Source of the DNA: Natrialbaceae archaeon | GTDB lineage: Archaea > Halobacteriota > Halobacteria > Halobacteriales > Natrialbaceae | Length of the DNA stretch: 6,224 bases | Assembly (NCBI GenBank): GCA_003552325.1 | Contig: PUKM01000063.1 | Location: 1-6,224, forward strand | Direction of reading: 5' to 3' | In this document: one piece after another, positions 5,688-6,224 of the stretch | Layout of the letters: each line of letters begins with the position of its first letter | How positions within the stretch are numbered: the stretch's first letter is position 1 | Position numbers and translations under genes: made by a program | Notes under the pieces: model-generated | The model's input: only the letters and a program-made list of their open reading frames with translations | The model's database searches: none | Told to the model about the DNA's origin: nothing

Positions 5688-5703
5688 CGAGTTCGGTTAC
5701 TCG
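5688..5703. repeat. Inverted repeat CGAGT-TCGGTT-ACTCG
   Basis: Perfect 5-bp arms with a 6-nt loop. It is one of a run of short hairpins in this spacer. At this size chance occurrence in a CTCGAG-rich genome is quite possible. Confidence 0.25.
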
Positions 5704-5765
5704 AGTCCGGGACGGTGGTGTATTACTGCCCATTGGCGACGTGGCTGTCGCTGGGTGGGTCGGTC

Positions 5766-5804
5766 AATAAAGAAAACCGCAAGAGCCGGAAAACCGCGTT
5801 CCGG
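5766..5804 (-). terminator. Terminator of the PGF-CTERM surface protein gene
   Basis: On the minus strand, CCGGAA-N7-TTCCGG (5786-5804) forms a hairpin starting 22 bases past the TAA stop. It is followed by the T-rich tail GGTTTTCTTTATT (5766-5778). Hairpin and T-tail together make a credible 3' end. Confidence 0.6.
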
Positions 5805-5825
5805 TGGTTCGTGACGAGTTACGAT

Positions 5826-6224
5826 TTAGTCCTGACGGCGGAGCGCCAGCATGGCGGCACCGAGCAGGGCTGCGAGGGCGACAGCGACGCCGAAGCCAGG
5901 CTGGCCATCGTCGTCGTCGTCGTCATCGTCATCGTCGTCCTCAGGGACGTCGTCGTCATCATCGTCGTCTTCCTCAGGGACGTCGTCGTCATCATCGTCG
6001 TCTTCCTCAGGAGCGTCGTCGTCGTCTTCCTCAGGTTCAGCGACCGTGAGGGTGTCCTCAATTTCGGTCTCACCGTCGATGATCAGCTCCCACTCGTAGT
6101 CACCAGCAGGGGCTTCTTCGACAACTTCCTCGAGGGAGGCGGTGTCGCCAGCCTCGATGCTCACGTCTTCGTCAACGAGCGTGTCGCCAGCGAAGACGAA
6201 TTCGACGGCGGCGTCGCCGTCAGC
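5826..6224 (-). CDS. C-terminal part of a PGF-CTERM surface protein with poly-Asp linker
   Basis: The last 132 residues of a secreted protein; the 5' end lies beyond the right edge and the frame is open throughout. Fragment residues 1-62 look like an Ig/CARDB-type beta-sandwich end (VSIEAGDTASLEE, then GDYEWELIIDGE and DTLTVAEP). Residues 63-106 form an Asp/Glu linker built on an 11-residue repeat, ending in 11 consecutive aspartates. Then comes GQPGFG (107-112), a hydrophobic helix of about 16 residues (113-128) and RRQD. That PGFG-helix-Arg pattern is the PGF-CTERM signal, which archaeosortase A removes while the protein is lipid-anchored at the C-terminus, as for haloarchaeal S-layer glycoprotein. 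The signal peptide and main domain are out of view, so the function is unknown. Confidence 0.9.
   Translation of the reverse strand, partial: ADGDAAVEFVFAGDTLVDEDVSIEAGDTASLEEVVEEAPAGDYEWELIIDGETEIEDTLTVAEPEEDDDDAPEEDDDDDDDVPEEDDDDDDDVPEDDDDDDDDDDDGQPGFGVAVALAALLGAAMLALRRQD
5938..6027 (-). repeat. 33-bp tandem repeat encoding an acidic 11-residue unit
   Basis: Two identical 33-bp units (5938-5970 and 5971-6003) are followed by a shortened, diverged 24-bp copy (6004-6027). Each full unit encodes VPEEDDDDDDD in register with the reading frame. The exact identity of the two units points to recent duplication. A GAC/GAT trinucleotide run (5907-5937) adjoins and codes the final 11 aspartates. Copy number probably varies between strains. 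Confidence 0.85.

Larger units (their letters stand above)
5514..5825. other. Convergent intergenic region rich in hairpins
   Basis: This 312-bp gap separates two genes that converge. No supported gene is seen; the longest reading frame I checked is a 28-codon one at 5647-5733 (minus) with nothing to support it. It holds a plus-strand T-run, three short perfect inverted repeats (5537-5559, 5599-5614, 5688-5703), a hairpin plus T-rich tail for the minus-strand gene, and four CTCGAG sites. It appears to be mainly 3' untranslated sequence. A small RNA cannot be excluded. Confidence 0.5.

Noticed and set aside
5681..5712. tRNA-like T-arm (GGTCGAGTTCGG / ACTCGAGTCC)
   Set aside because: No acceptor stem, D-arm or anticodon arm can be formed around it. 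It is explained by CTCGAG-related symmetry.
5647..5733. 28-codon minus-strand open frame in the convergent spacer
   Set aside because: It has no ribosome binding site or TATA box at a useful distance, and its composition gives no sign of coding.
5938..6027. 33-bp repeats as a CRISPR array
   Set aside because: The units are directly tandem with no spacers, and they are in frame within a protein gene.
5804..6099. Plus-strand Ser-rich or Arg-rich open frames opposite the poly-Asp tract
   Set aside because: Poly-Ser and poly-Arg arise from the complement of GAC/GAT repeats. The minus frame has the PGF-CTERM signal, so it is the real one.

Overview
The window is from a halophilic archaeon (class Halobacteria). 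CTCGAG abundance is compatible with a Natrialbales-type genome, but that finer placement is inference. The basis is a GC-rich sequence coding strongly acidic proteins, archaeal TATA boxes about 26 bases ahead of leaderless ATG codons, an archaeal type II GAPDH, a DUF357 protein, and a surface protein ending in a PGF-CTERM sorting signal.

Layout, left to right. Bases 1-99 (minus) are the first 33 codons of a probable Hsp20-type small heat-shock protein. Bases 322-1389 (minus) encode the archaeal type II GAPDH (gapB, the gluconeogenic type in Haloferax). A 242-bp divergent promoter region (1390-1631) separates it from a bacterial-type class I GAPDH on the plus strand (1632-2684; gapA, the glycolytic type). 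After 82 bp comes pstB, the phosphate-transport ATPase (2767-3624), with no other pst gene or phoU next to it. A small DUF357 gene (3637-3921, minus) converges on pstB. Bases 4179-5513 (plus) encode a glutaredoxin-like domain fused to an NADPH thioredoxin reductase. A hairpin-rich convergent spacer (5514-5825) follows. The right edge (5826-6224, minus) holds the C-terminal 132 residues of a secreted or surface protein with a poly-aspartate repeat linker and PGF-CTERM anchor.

The most interesting region is the two opposing GAPDH genes sharing one promoter region. It contains exactly two copies of the palindrome ACTC-N6-GAGT, and I found no others in the window. Each differs by one base from the TACT-N7-GAGTA site reported for the sugar regulator TrmB of Halobacterium. 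One overlaps the gapA transcription start, a repressing position. The other lies at or just upstream of the gapB core promoter, an activating position. This suggests one regulator could set the direction of carbon flow by switching both genes in opposite senses. A GTGGTAGG direct repeat and an ATGCA/TGCAT palindrome in the same spacer may be further regulatory sites.

The remaining genes look like housekeeping or stress functions (phosphate uptake, thiol redox, chaperone) with no clear pathway link to the GAPDH pair. The Grx-TrxR fusion and the lone pstB are the other notable items.
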